This document shows, one piece after another, positions 45,517 through 54,800 of a stretch of DNA of 64,000 nucleotides; the stretch's first letter is position 1; every line of letters starts with the position of its first letter. The translations under genes were made by a program, and so were the position numbers. The stretch is from the NCBI RefSeq assembly GCF_005860765.1, contig NZ_VCEI01000025.1, positions 620,001 through 684,000 on the forward strand, given 5' to 3'. Origin of the DNA: Dyadobacter sediminis (GTDB lineage Bacteria; Bacteroidota; Bacteroidia; Cytophagales; Spirosomataceae). Under the pieces are notes generated by a model. The model had not been told where the DNA came from. It searched no databases and was given only the letters and a program-made list of their open reading frames with translations.

Positions 45517-46641
45517 ATGGCCGAAACCAATCCGAGTGCGCAGCATTTTCTGGACCTGATCAAAAGATCCAGACGTGGAAAGTTCAAGATCTATATCGGC
45601 ATGAGCGCCGGCGTAGGCAAAACCTTCCGGATGCTGCAGGAAGCGCATGCACTGTTGCGCAACGGGATTGATGTCAAGATCGGGTACATTGAGACCCATA
45701 ACCGGAAAGAGACCCATGATTTACTGGAAGGATTGCCTGTTATACCGCGCCGGAAGCTTTTTTACAAGGGAAAAGAACTGGATGAGCTGGACATGCAGGC
45801 CGTGATCAGCCTGAGGCCGGAGGTCGTGATCGTGGACGAACTGGCGCATACCAATATTGAAGGCAGCAAAAACGACAAGCGCTGGCAGGATGTGCTCGAA
45901 ATCCTGGAAGCGGGCATCAATGTAATCAGCGCGGTCAACATCCAGCACATTGAATCCCTGAACGAGGAAGTAAAAGGGATCACCGGTGTGGAAGTAAAAG
46001 AGCGGATTCCCGACAGTGTGCTGGGCACAGCCGATGAAGTAGTCAATATTGATCTGACCGCCGATGAGCTGATTACCCGGCTGAAAGAGGGTAAAATCTA
46101 CAAACCGGACAAAATCCAGACTGCACTCAACCATTTTTTCAAGCCCGACCATATCCTGCAGCTCCGCGAACTTGCCCTTAAAGAAGTGGCCAGTCAGGTC
46201 GAACGAAAAGTCGAAACGGAAATCCCCAAGTTGGTTGCGCCTAAAAGAGAGAAATTCCTGGCCTGCATCAGCAGCAATGAAAGTACGGCCCGGCATGTGA
46301 TCCGCAAAACAGCGCGGCTGGCCAGCTATTACAACAGCAAATGGTTTGTGCTTTATGTACAGACTCCGAATGAGAGACAGGACAAAATAGCTCTGGACAA
46401 GCAGCGGCATCTGATCAACAACTTTAAACTTGCCACCGAAATGGGTGCCGAAATCATCCGGGTGCAGGATGCCAATATTTCGGAAGCAATCATCCAGGTA
46501 GCCGAGCAGCGCGAAATTACAACCATCTGTCTTGGAAAGCCTCACATCAACCTGATCAGGATCATCCTGGCCACCAATCTTTTCAATAATCTTTTAAAAA
46601 AACTTTCATCTTCGGACATTGACCTGGTTATCTTGTCCTAG
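45517..46641 (+). CDS. kdpD: KdpD sensor half: KdpD N-terminal and UspA domains
   Basis: This 374-residue protein has the KdpD N-terminal domain with Walker A GMSAGVGKT (residues 28-36), Walker B VVIVDELAHTN and the NIQHIESLN segment, then a universal-stress-protein-like domain (about 250-374). It lacks the four membrane helices and the kinase domain of full KdpD. The kinase is encoded by the next gene, 22 bases downstream. The pair probably forms a split potassium sensor. Confidence 0.88.
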   Translation: MAETNPSAQHFLDLIKRSRRGKFKIYIGMSAGVGKTFRMLQEAHALLRNGIDVKIGYIETHNRKETHDLLEGLPVIPRRKLFYKGKELDELDMQAVISLRPEVVIVDELAHTNIEGSKNDKRWQDVLEILEAGINVISAVNIQHIESLNEEVKGITGVEVKERIPDSVLGTADEVVNIDLTADELITRLKEGKIYKPDKIQTALNHFFKPDHILQLRELALKEVASQVERKVETEIPKLVAPKREKFLACISSNESTARHVIRKTARLASYYNSKWFVLYVQTPNERQDKIALDKQRHLINNFKLATEMGAEIIRVQDANISEAIIQVAEQREITTICLGKPHINLIRIILATNLFNNLLKKLSSSDIDLVILS

Positions 46642-46663
46642 CATAACCATTCTGATTTGCTCT

Positions 46664-48397
46664 ATGAAAATAAAAACCAAACTGCGGCTTGGACTCGGGG
46701 TTCTTTTTTTGATGATTCTTGCATTGTCGCTGATTGCGGCCGGCTACATTTACGCGCTCAAGGAAGATACGGAAAACATCCTGCAGGACAACTACAAGAC
46801 CCTGGATTACAGCAGAAGCATGTTTCTGGCCATGGATGAGATACACGCAGGACCCAAAGCATGGACGGGGTTTGAGCGAAACCTGAAAGAACAGCAGCTG
46901 AATGTGACGGAGCCGGGAGAAGGAGCCGTGACGCGTAAAATTGCAGGCCATTACAATGCGCTGAAAAAAGATACGGATAACCCGCAACTGCCGGTTCTGA
47001 TCCGGAACGATCTGGCCGAGCTTACGCGGATTAACATGGAAGCGATCCGGGCCAAGAGTGACAAGGCGCTGGCTACGGTCCGGTCTGCATTCATATGGAT
47101 TGCGCTGACGGGGACTGTCTGCTTTCTGATTGCACTGACGCTGCTGATCAATCTTCCGGGCAATATAGGCAACCCGATCCGGGATCTGACTGAAAGCATC
47201 CAGGCAATTGCAGCTAAAAAATACGCCGAGCGGCTTCATTTTTCCGGGAAGGACGAATTTGGCGAGCTGGCCAGCTCGTTCAATACCATGGCTGAGAAGC
47301 TCGAAGAGTATAACAACAGCAACCTGTCGCAGATTCTGATTGAAAAAAAACGTATAGAAGCTCTGATCAATAACATGCATGAGCCGGTAATCGGGCTGGA
47401 TGAAAATAAAAAGATACTGTTTGCCAACGAAGAGGCTGTCAAGATTTCGGGGATTGCGGCTACCGACCTGCTTGGCAAGTCTGCCACAGAGCTGGCCGAA
47501 CAGAATGATCTGATCCGTGCATTGATCCGGGAAAAAGAGGGCCTGCATGGAAGTATGGGCAATCCGGCTGCGCCATCGCTAAAAATCTATGCAGATGACA
47601 AGGAAAGCTATTTTGAAAAAGAAATAGTGGATATCATGATTGTGCCAACCGGCGAGCGGCTCAAAAAATGTATTGGACAGGTGATCCTTTTAAAAAACAT
47701 CACGCCTTTCAAGGAGCTTGATTTTGCCAAAACCAACTTCATCGCCACCGTTTCGCATGAGCTGAAAACACCGATTGCTTCCATTAAAATGAGCTTGCAG
47801 CTGCTGGAAAGCCGGCAGACAGGAGACTTGAACGAGGAGCAAAAGCAGTTGATGTCAAGCATTAAAGAAGACAGTGACCGGTTGCTGAAAATCACGGGCG
47901 AGCTGCTGAATATGTCCCAGGTAGAGACGGGAAATATCCAGTTGAATATCCAGTCAAGCAGCCCGTACGCCATCCTGAAATACGCCGTTGAAGCGGTGAG
48001 GACACCGCTCGAGCAAAAGCAGATCGAGCTGGTTGTACATGCAGACGAGCAGCTTGCCGACGTGAAAGCCGACATGGAAAAAACCGCCTGGGTGCTGATC
48101 AATTTCCTGACGAATGCAGTGCGCTACTCGCAGCAGGAAGGCAGAATCCACATTCAGCTCACGAGTACCGGAGAAGGCGTAAAATTCCACGTGCAGGATG
48201 AAGGGAAAGGGATAGACAGCCGTTACCGAAACAAAATATTTGACCGCTACTTCCAGGTGCCCGGCAGTTCCAAAACGGGTACAGGGCTCGGCCTTGCGAT
48301 CAGCAAGGAGTTTATTGAGGCGCAGGGCGGGCGCATCGGCGTGAACAGTGAAATCGGCATGGGCAGCACCTTTTATTTCGAACTTGCCAAAGCGTGA
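46664..48397 (+). CDS. HAMP/PAS sensor histidine kinase, partner of KdpD half
   Basis: The start MKIKTKLRLGLGVLF gives 577 residues; a frame ATG at 46619 lies inside the upstream gene. Domains are membrane helix 1 (about 7-30), a small periplasmic part, membrane helix 2 (about 144-166), HAMP, PAS (about 235-340), a HisKA box FIATVSHELKTPIASIKMSL with the phosphorylated His, and a HATPase with NFLTNAVRYS, DEGKGI and GTGLGLAIS. No response regulator follows. It likely supplies the kinase activity for the KdpD-like protein, but its regulator must be encoded elsewhere. Confidence 0.9.
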   Translation: MKIKTKLRLGLGVLFLMILALSLIAAGYIYALKEDTENILQDNYKTLDYSRSMFLAMDEIHAGPKAWTGFERNLKEQQLNVTEPGEGAVTRKIAGHYNALKKDTDNPQLPVLIRNDLAELTRINMEAIRAKSDKALATVRSAFIWIALTGTVCFLIALTLLINLPGNIGNPIRDLTESIQAIAAKKYAERLHFSGKDEFGELASSFNTMAEKLEEYNNSNLSQILIEKKRIEALINNMHEPVIGLDENKKILFANEEAVKISGIAATDLLGKSATELAEQNDLIRALIREKEGLHGSMGNPAAPSLKIYADDKESYFEKEIVDIMIVPTGERLKKCIGQVILLKNITPFKELDFAKTNFIATVSHELKTPIASIKMSLQLLESRQTGDLNEEQKQLMSSIKEDSDRLLKITGELLNMSQVETGNIQLNIQSSSPYAILKYAVEAVRTPLEQKQIELVVHADEQLADVKADMEKTAWVLINFLTNAVRYSQQEGRIHIQLTSTGEGVKFHVQDEGKGIDSRYRNKIFDRYFQVPGSSKTGTGLGLAISKEFIEAQGGRIGVNSEIGMGSTFYFELAKA

Positions 48398-48510
48398 TCT
48401 CCATCTGATAACGCCTGGTTAGGTTTTCGTAAAAAAATATCAACGGATATGGTCTCGCAGGCATAGCCATTTCTTGGTATGCGCTGCTGCAGACGGACTG
48501 TATAAAAAAA

Positions 48511-48855
48511 TCAACTTTTCTTAGCGGCTTCTTCTTCATAAATACGCATGGCGAAGAGGCCGTTTCCAACGGCACCACCAGCGCGGAGCGCTGCCGCAAT
48601 AAACACAGTTTCTCCGATCTCTTCCCGGGTAGCGCCCGCCTCCACCGCATTTTTCATATGGGCTTCAATACAATAGGAGCATTGTGTCGTCAGTGCCACT
48701 GCTACGGAAATAAGTTCCCTGTATTTGACAGGAATGACGCCGTCACTTCGTTCAGCGGTATGCTTCAGATTTAAAAATGCCGCTGCCTCTTTCGGAGCAG
48801 ACTGGATCAATGTCTCGGTGTATTTTCGATCCTTGGGAGTTTGGTATTCCGTCAT
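48511..48855 (-). CDS. AhpD-like carboxymuconolactone decarboxylase family protein
   Basis: This 114-residue protein has the CxxC...H motif of AhpD-like alkyl-hydroperoxidase proteins: QCSYCIEAH (Cys59, Cys62, His66), and a helix GATREEIGETVFIAAALRAGGAV. Such proteins reduce peroxides or act as disulfide reductants, and some are true decarboxylases. It stands alone, 256 bases from the next gene, so the sequence does not tell its pathway. Confidence 0.88.
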   Translation of the reverse strand: MTEYQTPKDRKYTETLIQSAPKEAAAFLNLKHTAERSDGVIPVKYRELISVAVALTTQCSYCIEAHMKNAVEAGATREEIGETVFIAAALRAGGAVGNGLFAMRIYEEEAAKKS

Positions 48856-49111
48856 CCTGTTTCATGTTAATGCATACAGTACGAAGGACTTTTATGATTT
48901 TTCATACTCATTTTTGCCCTTAAATACCTCCAAAACCTTGTTCTTTCCTGCGTTTGCAGTGCCAACGGCCACCGCAACAATAAACTAGCCAGAGAACAAA
49001 GCACAAGCCGTATTTGTACTTTTAGCAAGCTGATGAAGAAGACAAACCGCATCTGTGTTTGCGGTTCCTGAACCGTTTTCAGCACCTTGCCAAATCGGCT
49101 GGTCCGTATTC

Positions 49112-49954
49112 CTAAAGGCTCGTACTCCTGTGCTGTTCCGTCAGCTCGGATGGCGTCAGGCCGAATGTTTTCTTGAAAGCGAACGAGAAGTGCGACAGGT
49201 TTTCAAAGCCGACTTCCAGATAAACCTCCGAAGGCCGCATGGCTCTTTTAGAAATCAGGTAATGCGCTTGCTCCAGACGCTTTTGCTGCAGCCATTTTTC
49301 CGGCGTTGTTTCAAAGATCTTTGTAAAATCCCGTTTGAATGTGGACAGACTGCGTCCGGCAAGTTTGGCAAACGATGACAGCGGGATGTTATACTTGAAA
49401 TGGTGGTTCATGTACGTTTCCAGGTCGATCTTGTGCGGTTCCTGAAAATCAAATAAAAGATTTCGATACACATTGCCGCTTTGAAGCAAGAGCTCAATGG
49501 CTTCACAGGTTTTGATTTCCGCCATTTTGGCTGTCAGCTTTTCCGGATGATCGATGTAGGGCAGGAGGGAATCAAAAAATCCTTTCAGGAACACATTGCC
49601 GGTCAGGTCCGTCATGGCCTTGCCCTTGTACGCACTTTGCCTGGGAACATCGTTTTGGGTTGCGTACCGGCGTAATGTTTTCTGGTCCAGAAACAGGCTG
49701 ATCAACGAAGGCGGTTCCCCGTTCGGGCCTGCTTTTTTCAGCTTTTTGAACAGCTCATTCCGGCGCATCAAACAGATCGTGCCTTCTTTCATGACAAATG
49801 TTCCTTCATTCGAAAAATAGTGTGATTCGCCGGACAGCATGATGCCCAGAGCATGGTCAGGAAAGTAATGTTCACTGCTTTGCGTTTTTTGATGCCCTTG
49901 CGCATACAGGAAATTATGCTGAAGAACGAGATTTTCCATTTGGTTCGATTCCAT
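49112..49954 (-). CDS. AraC-family transcriptional regulator
   Basis: This 280-residue regulator has a cupin-like N-terminal sensing part and a C-terminal AraC double helix-turn-helix (about 175-275): LSSFAKLAGRSLSTFKRDFTKIFETTPEKWLQ, then PSEVYLEVGFENLSHFSFAFKKTFGLTPSEL. It lies 19 bases after the short-chain dehydrogenase gene, so they form a two-gene operon. It may control that operon in response to the dehydrogenase substrate (inference). Confidence 0.9.
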   Translation of the reverse strand: MESNQMENLVLQHNFLYAQGHQKTQSSEHYFPDHALGIMLSGESHYFSNEGTFVMKEGTICLMRRNELFKKLKKAGPNGEPPSLISLFLDQKTLRRYATQNDVPRQSAYKGKAMTDLTGNVFLKGFFDSLLPYIDHPEKLTAKMAEIKTCEAIELLLQSGNVYRNLLFDFQEPHKIDLETYMNHHFKYNIPLSSFAKLAGRSLSTFKRDFTKIFETTPEKWLQQKRLEQAHYLISKRAMRPSEVYLEVGFENLSHFSFAFKKTFGLTPSELTEQHRSTSL

Positions 49955-49973
49955 TACGGCAATTCCATTTCGG

Positions 49974-50789
49974 TTATTTTATCTGGCTGAGGATCAGTTT
50001 ATCCATTTGCTTGTCGGACAGAACTCTTTTCAAAAACAACAAAAGCGAAGAGGCGATTTGCGAAGTGGTATAGCGCGTTTTCGGACTTTTTGCTTCTATT
50101 CCGTTTCGGACGAGTCTGGCGATTACTTCCGGTTCGGCCACCTGCTTGCTGAGCCGGGTAAATAATTGGTGTGTTTTGGCCGCCAGGTCTTTGTAAGCGG
50201 TATGTCCTGATACTTTCATGAGAAGATCCGTTGCCACATTCCCCCACTCGGAGCGGGTGGCACCGGGTTCCACAACGATCACGTCAATGCCGAACTGCTT
50301 TACTTCACTTCGCATGCTGTCGCTCAATGCTTCCAGTGCAAATTTGCTGGCATGGTACCAGCCGCCCAGTGGAAATGCAATCTTGCCGCCCACAGACGAG
50401 ATGTTCACAATCTTGCCGTAGCCGTTTTCCCGCATTTTCGGCAAAACCAGTTGTGCCAGCCGCATCGCCCCAAAGACGTTTACTTCCAGTTGATAGCGAG
50501 CATCCTGCATCGGTATATCTTCAATTGCGCCTTCCATTCCAAAGCCGGCATTGTTTACCAGAATGGCAATACTTCCTTCTTCCCGGAAAATCTGACTGAC
50601 GCATGCGGTTATACTTTCCTCTTTTGTCACATCAAGCACGATGGGTTTGATGCCGTACGTTTTCAAGTCTTGCATCTGGTCGATCCTGCGCGCTGCACCA
50701 TACACCTGATAGCCATTTTGCGCGAGATAAATGGCCGTTGCTTTTCCGATTCCTGCCGAAGCCCCTGTTACCAATACGGTCTTTTTCAT
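49974..50789 (-). CDS. Short-chain dehydrogenase/reductase
   Basis: This 271-residue classical SDR has the nucleotide-binding TGASAGIG (residues 8-15), NNAG (79-82) and the catalytic YHASK (Tyr145, Lys149) with Ser131/132 upstream. Arg34/Arg35 after the second strand suggest NADPH preference. The substrate is unknown. It is upstream of and probably co-transcribed with the AraC gene. Confidence 0.92.
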   Translation of the reverse strand: MKKTVLVTGASAGIGKATAIYLAQNGYQVYGAARRIDQMQDLKTYGIKPIVLDVTKEESITACVSQIFREEGSIAILVNNAGFGMEGAIEDIPMQDARYQLEVNVFGAMRLAQLVLPKMRENGYGKIVNISSVGGKIAFPLGGWYHASKFALEALSDSMRSEVKQFGIDVIVVEPGATRSEWGNVATDLLMKVSGHTAYKDLAAKTHQLFTRLSKQVAEPEVIARLVRNGIEAKSPKTRYTTSQIASSLLLFLKRVLSDKQMDKLILSQIK

Positions 50790-50908
50790 TTTGCCTGTAA
50801 TTTTTAGTTGCTTAATTATTTACATCGCAAAGGTAACTCAGGCCAGCAGGCGCAGGTTTGTTGAAAAGTCCAGGTTTGTATGCTGAAAGGGTCATGTTTG
50901 CATTGTTG

Positions 50909-51289
50909 TTACTGCCTTTTTTTGAAATAATAATAATAGCCGGAATCAGCGGCAGCGTTTTCGGCGAATCCGTCCAGATACTCCCAATGGTTGCGCTCAA
51001 AGAAATTGAGTACTGCTGCTGTGGATTTAAAAACCATTTTCTTTTTTGTTTCCGGCTGCATAATGATCAAATTATCCGTTCGGTACCCAAGACTTTGTGC
51101 ATTGAAATTATCTTTTTGCCCGTAATCAACATAGACATTAACCATATTCCTTAGCACACGCCGGTTGATATATACCTCGACAATTTTAATACTATCGGCA
51201 CGGTTGATATCAACATCACCAACAAAAATCTGTGCGGAGCAGCATGCCGGCAGAATAGAAAAGAGTGCTAAAAGAAGATACGGTTTCAT
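50909..51289 (-). CDS. Small secreted protein, unrecognised
   Basis: This 126-residue protein has a signal peptide ending CCSAQ. The mature part reads as a mixed alpha/beta domain (IKIVEVYINRRVLRNMVNVYVDYGQ) and ends YYYYFKKRQ. No family was recognised. It is probably periplasmic or secreted. No close operon partners; the dehydrogenase gene is 119 bases away. Confidence 0.65.
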   Translation of the reverse strand: MKPYLLLALFSILPACCSAQIFVGDVDINRADSIKIVEVYINRRVLRNMVNVYVDYGQKDNFNAQSLGYRTDNLIIMQPETKKKMVFKSTAAVLNFFERNHWEYLDGFAENAAADSGYYYYFKKRQ

Positions 51290-51483
51290 AAAACATTTTG
51301 ATTGATTCGATTCGTAAAGAACAGACGTATATGTTACTGAACAAGGTTTACAGATTTTAATCTTAAAAGTTAATGTAATTTTCAGCTACTATGGACGTGA
51401 ACTTGATTCTTTTGTAACTGAATTTCGTGCATGCACTGGTCAAAAAAACAGGTGTCGTATGCATAAGGATGCTGTCCATCTCA

Positions 51484-51517
51484 AAAACCCGCCTCTCTAT
51501 CAGGACAGGCGGGTTTT
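51484..51517 (-). terminator. Terminator of a lost T9SS gene
   Basis: AAAACCCGCCT (51484-51494) pairs perfectly with AGGCGGGTTTT (51507-51517). Read on the minus strand it follows the remnant coding end at 51545-51606, in the same position as the terminators of the 18935 and 22120 genes. Confidence 0.7.
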
Positions 51518-51544
51518 CCGTTTATTCTGCTTTGCAAGGCCTGG

Positions 51545-51606
51545 TTATTCCGTTACGAGTACCTTCAAGCACTTCTGAAAACTTTCTGAAGTGGACTTTC
51601 AAAAAA
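51545..51606 (-). pseudogene. Remnant 3' end of a T9SS sorting-domain gene
   Basis: On the minus strand the bases read LKVHFRKFSEVL, then with a one-base insertion KVLVTE and stop. This matches the last residues of the 18935 and 22120 proteins (LKVQSREFSEVLKVLVTE). Similarity ends upstream at about 51606. It is the tail of a deleted third copy, with its terminator still in place. Confidence 0.7.
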
Positions 51607-51809
51607 GTGTTTTTGTTCATTGAGCCCGGCTACTTTCCAGGTTAAGATGTAATTCATATCTGCCTGGGTTTCACGAGATTCTGTCAGCGACATCAGGAAA
51701 AGTGATCATGAAATTGTTCAAAGGTCAATGATATGACAGACTAACCGATAAGCGAAGAGCAGCCATTAACTTCCGTCAGATAAATTTCTTCTGGAACAGG
51801 ACAAAAAAA
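51607..51809. other. Intergenic region, nothing recognised
   Basis: No open frame with family resemblance, repeat or RNA was seen between the remnant and the terminator of the next gene. Confidence 0.4.
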
Positions 51810-51835
51810 GCCGTTCATCACTTTCTATGAACGGC
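51810..51835 (-). terminator. Terminator of the ELWKSDGT repeat gene
   Basis: GCCGTTCAT (51810-51818) pairs with ATGAACGGC (51827-51835). On the minus strand the stem is followed by seven T, a typical Rho-independent terminator, 45 bases after the stop. Confidence 0.85.
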
Positions 51836-51879
51836 CTTTCGGTTTTTGATTTTACGGCTAGTTTTTCTGCGAACCGGTC

Positions 51880-54800
51880 TTACTCCGTCACCAGCAGTTT
51901 GATGGTTTCCGTTGCAGCTGCTGAATGTATTTTCAACAGGTACATGCCGGCATTTAGCGCCAGACCGGAAATATCTGCCTCTGCTTTCTGGCCTGCTCTT
52001 GCTTTTTCAAGTGGAGCTACGGGGTAGCTCTGGCCTGTACTATTCAGCAGATCAAAGGAAACATCTTCGCTGTGCCGGCTGGATAAGGTTATTGTAAACC
52101 GACCATTGACCGGGTTGGGGTAAACCGCTGATTCCTGCCCGTCCTGTACGGTTTCCGATGGAACAGCTTCCTGGTTTAACCGGGCCGGGTTCTTGTTTCC
52201 GGACGGTGTCTGAACGATCAGCTGAGGAAGGTTGTCGCTGTTTTCCTTACTGTTAAAAACCACTCGGGTATTTCGGTTATTCGGATCTGCCAACAGAAAA
52301 CTCACCTGTGTTTCACCGAATTGCTGCCGCGCTTTTACATAACTCGACACATCTACTTCATAGTATTTGTAAACAGCATTGACCACTGCATAGCCCAGAG
52401 ACGGCGTGGATGCTGCCGGTGCATCTCTTCGGGTAATAAATTCTTCAACCCAGCTATTGTCATCGACTCCATACGCATGTACCGAAATCTCCTTGCTGTT
52501 TTCCTGATTATGACCGTAGACCCGAAGTCTGGCAGAGGTGATGGCTGCTTGCGGCAGCTGGAACCGAAGGTAAGAGGAGCGTTTGGTTGAAAGATCATCA
52601 GTGTCGGTATTGTTTTTGATTTCCAGACTGGAAGTATAGCCATACCGCATCCAGTAGTAATCTTTGCCATCGCGTACATAAGCATCCGCTACCGGTTTCA
52701 GAGCAAGGCTGGTCGCGACGATTTCAATTGCAGACACCCTGGGCATATCCGCTGCGCCGCTCGTGAAGTCAATGTTGAGCACGCCATCCGTAACGGTGAC
52801 CGGAATGGGTATCTGGACAGCGCGCATGGCCCCGCCCGCAGCGGCAAAGATGTCAAAGTTGGTCAGCTTGCGGCTGCCTTCCACAGTGACATTAAATTGT
52901 CTTTTGCCTGCTCCGCCTGTACCTTTGCCCGGTACGCCGTACCAGATTTCGGCAAAGTGCAGGATGACGTTCATGCTGCCATCTGGTACCGGAATAGTAT
53001 AGCTGAATGATGGCGAGCAGCGGCCTGAACGGTACAATACATCATCGGTCGTATTGAGAATGTCCCCGGTCGCAACCGAGCTGGTACGGTCAATACCTTC
53101 ATAGTACTGGTCGGCGCTGAACTGCCTTTCACCGGAAGCCGTGAAGGCTGCTCCGCCTGCATTGATCCGCATGGTATTTTCGGTATGAGCCTGCTGAACT
53201 TTAAAGAGCTCGGCACCATAGCGGCCGTTATCGGCGGATACCAGAAGCTGGTCGTTGAGGGCAGCAATCTCGTAGAAAAGGGTAGAGCCATTCGGGTTCA
53301 AATCATATGCCGGACCGGTGGACTCGGCCGTACCCTGGGTTTTCCATAGTTTAAGCCTGTGGTTTTCATCCGTAATGGTGAAATACAAGGTGTTTCCTAT
53401 GGCAGCCGTAAGCCGGATAAATGCCCCGTTTTCGGGCGTACCGATGTGCGTCACCTGCTTTGTGCCTTTCACCGTGCCATCACTTTTCCATAACTGTTCC
53501 TGCCTTTTTGGTACACAATAGAAATTACCGTCCACTGCCAGCAGATTATGTGTGAAAATGGTGCTAATCCTGTCGTAATCGTAAAATTGAAAACCTGCTA
53601 CGGAAAAGGTCCCCTGCTCTGTACCATCCGTTCTCCATAACGCTTCGCCATCGTAATCATCCCCGCCGTGAAAAGCCAGGTAAAAGACCAGATTGTTTAC
53701 TGTTGTGAGTTTGGAGAATGAAGAAGTGAGTCTGGTGATGACCGTCGTCCCTTCTGAAGTGCCGTCGCTTTTAACCAGTTGGTTTCTCCCGAAGCGTCCG
53801 TCAAAATCTGTAATGATGTAATAAACCAGGTTACCTGCTACGGTAATGGAAGTATACAGGCCTTCAACATCGTTTCTACTCCGGCTGACTGCCAGATCTT
53901 TCACCAGCACGGTTCCTGCTGCTGTGCCGTCACTTTTCCACAAGTCCACACTGTTGATGCCGTCGTATGCACCAAAAAATAACCGGCCCTTCATGGTTAC
54001 AGGTAAAAAAGTGGACGTTTGTGCAAAGGTCCTGATCAGCTGTGTGCCCGCTGCACTGCCATTGCTTTTCCATAGCTGCATGCTGCCGCTTCCGTTGACT
54101 ACACCGAAAAACAATGTGCCGTTCACATTGATTAACCCTTGCAGCGTGTCGGCTTTGGTAAAGTCTTTGACCTTGATGGTTGTTGCCGGGGTTCCGTTGC
54201 TTTTCCACAAGCTGTGCACCTGGGATTCTTTTCCGGTTATAAAGTAAGCGGTACCGTTTACATCGGTGATCTGCTCGGGATAGGAGCTGTTCGCTCCGTT
54301 TACAACATCTTTGACCAGTATGGTACCGGCGGTGCTGCCATCCGTTTTCCAGAGCTCGCGGCCATGGATGCCATCATCCGCAGTGAAGTAGGAAACTCCG
54401 TTGACCTGGGTAAAACCAAGCGGCATGGATTCGGGTCTGGCAAGCTCGGTTACGGCATGCGTGCCGCCTGTGACCATGGTGCTTTTGAAAAGTTCCGGGC
54501 CACGGCCTGTGTTGCCGTTGAAGTACAGGGTTCCATTGACGTTCAGAAGGTGCGAAGCAGCCAGTTCAGCGAGTACCCTGGTACCATAAACATTGCCGTT
54601 GATCTGCCATAGCTTTTCGCCTGAGCCGTCCTGGGCAACAAAGGTGGCCTTGCTGCCAACGGCGGTAAGTTCTCTGATCTCCGAATCTGCCATGCCAGGT
54701 CTGATGTCACTGACCAGCTCCGTCGTTGCAGCCGTTCCGCCGCTTTTCCAAAGCTCACGGCCATGGATTCCGTCATTTGCGACAAAGTAAAGTTGTTCAT

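Noticed and set aside
46628..47548. 306-codon minus-strand frame
   Set aside because: Antisense shadow of the histidine kinase gene; the sense frame has complete HAMP, PAS and kinase motifs.
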